From Verrucomicrobiota bacterium (GTDB lineage: Bacteria; Verrucomicrobiota; Verrucomicrobiia; Methylacidiphilales; Verrucolacustridaceae): a DNA stretch of 40,705 nt. Shown here piece after piece: positions 40,476-40,705 of this stretch; the first letter of the stretch is position 1, and each line of letters opens with the position of its first letter. A program made the position numbers and the translations under genes. A model generated the notes under the pieces. It made no database searches. It saw nothing but the letters and a program-made list of their open reading frames with translations, and had not been told where the DNA came from. The DNA is taken from positions 1 to 40,705 of the forward strand of contig RHAF01000002.1 of NCBI GenBank assembly GCA_010028775.1, in the 5' to 3' direction.

Positions 40476-40705
40476 CTTTTTGCCGCCACCATGGCGGCCC
40501 CCACAATGCCCGCCTCATTATGAAGCTTGGCCGGCACCACTTTCGCTCTTACCCCCATGGATGCCCGGGGAAGCCATTTCTCCGCACGCCGGCTGACTCC
40601 GCCGCCCACAATGATCAGGTCTGGGTTGACCAGACGATCGACGAGACGGAGATATTCCCGCACTCTTTTTGACCATTTCCTCCAGCCCCACTCGTGGGTC
40701 TCACG
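40460..40705 (-). CDS. ROK-family kinase, polyphosphate glucokinase-like, 3' part
   Basis: Only the last 81 residues or so are in the window; the gene runs off the right edge. The fragment RETHEWGWRKWSKRVREYL, NPDLIIVGGGVSRRAEKW and VVPAKLHNEAGIVGAAMVA matches the C-terminus of ROK-fold polyphosphate glucokinases (GGGVS and NEAGIVGAA). Such enzymes phosphorylate glucose using polyphosphate or ATP; glucose 6-phosphate could feed nucleotide-sugar supply, but the link to the cluster is only by position. The N-terminal ATP/polyphosphate motif cannot be checked. Confidence 0.85.
   Translation of the reverse strand, partial: RETHEWGWRKWSKRVREYLRLVDRLVNPDLIIVGGGVSRRAEKWLPRASMGVRAKVVPAKLHNEAGIVGAAMVAAKSHIKY

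Noticed and set aside
1..40705. CRISPR arrays, insertion sequences, integrases or prophage genes
   Set aside because: No direct-repeat array, transposase or phage-type gene was found. The only mobility hint is the split methyltransferase.

Overview
The window looks like a chromosomal piece of a Gram-negative, fairly GC-rich bacterium. An exosortase with an EpsI partner, an M32 carboxypeptidase, a polyphosphate-glucokinase-like ROK protein, weak or absent Shine-Dalgarno sites and hexanucleotide repeats next to start codons make a member of the Verrucomicrobiota or a related PVC lineage my best guess. This is inference; no taxonomic marker gene is present.

Positions 1-9.3 kb are housekeeping and small hypothetical genes. 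They hold the 3' part of ilvC, then leuA, an RRM RNA-binding protein gene, two linked hypothetical genes (one membrane/coiled-coil), a small cluster of three overlapping hypothetical genes, hisI with a parvulin-type lipoprotein gene, a half-size TauE/SafE protein, tRNA-Gln(CTG) and rsmI. A long perfect inverted repeat over the rsmI stop codon probably terminates transcription from both sides.

Positions 9.27-12.4 kb (minus strand) form an exosortase operon: exosortase, EpsI, a SYLF-domain protein and a DUF2959-like coiled-coil protein. No PEP-CTERM-type substrate is visible in the window.

Positions 12.5-37 kb are a large exopolysaccharide/O-antigen-type cluster. It encodes many GT4 and GT2 glycosyltransferases, a WecG/TagA-GT4 fusion, an RmlC-like cupin, a GDP-mannose 3,5-epimerase-like enzyme, two SAM methyltransferases, a CE4-type deacetylase, a flavoprotein of the protoporphyrinogen-oxidase/UDP-galactopyranose-mutase type, a nucleotidyltransferase-thymidylate-kinase-like fusion followed by an APH-like kinase, a Wzx-type flippase and a Wzy-like polymerase. 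The main plus-strand unit (19.2-30.9 kb) is tightly packed, with several ATGA overlaps. It is followed by a decayed methyltransferase gene and a mosaic of alternating strands (31.6-36.5 kb). Two related GT2 genes lie on the minus strand on either side of this section. A plausible reading is that nucleotide sugars are made and epimerised, units are built by the GTs, modified (methylation, deacetylation, phosphorylation), flipped by the Wzx-like protein and polymerised by the Wzy-like protein. The nearby exosortase operon suggests coupling to surface-protein sorting, as is known for exosortase bacteria.

Positions 36.6-40.7 kb hold a membrane protein with a PAS-like tail, a secreted hypothetical protein, an M32 carboxypeptidase overlapping a further GT2, and the 3' end of a polyphosphate glucokinase-like gene running off the window.

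The strongest candidates for something new are the two unusual phosphotransferase-type proteins encoded side by side (24.2-27.0 kb), the exosortase-EpsI-SYLF-DUF2959-like operon, and the structured, gene-free leader upstream of the RRM gene.
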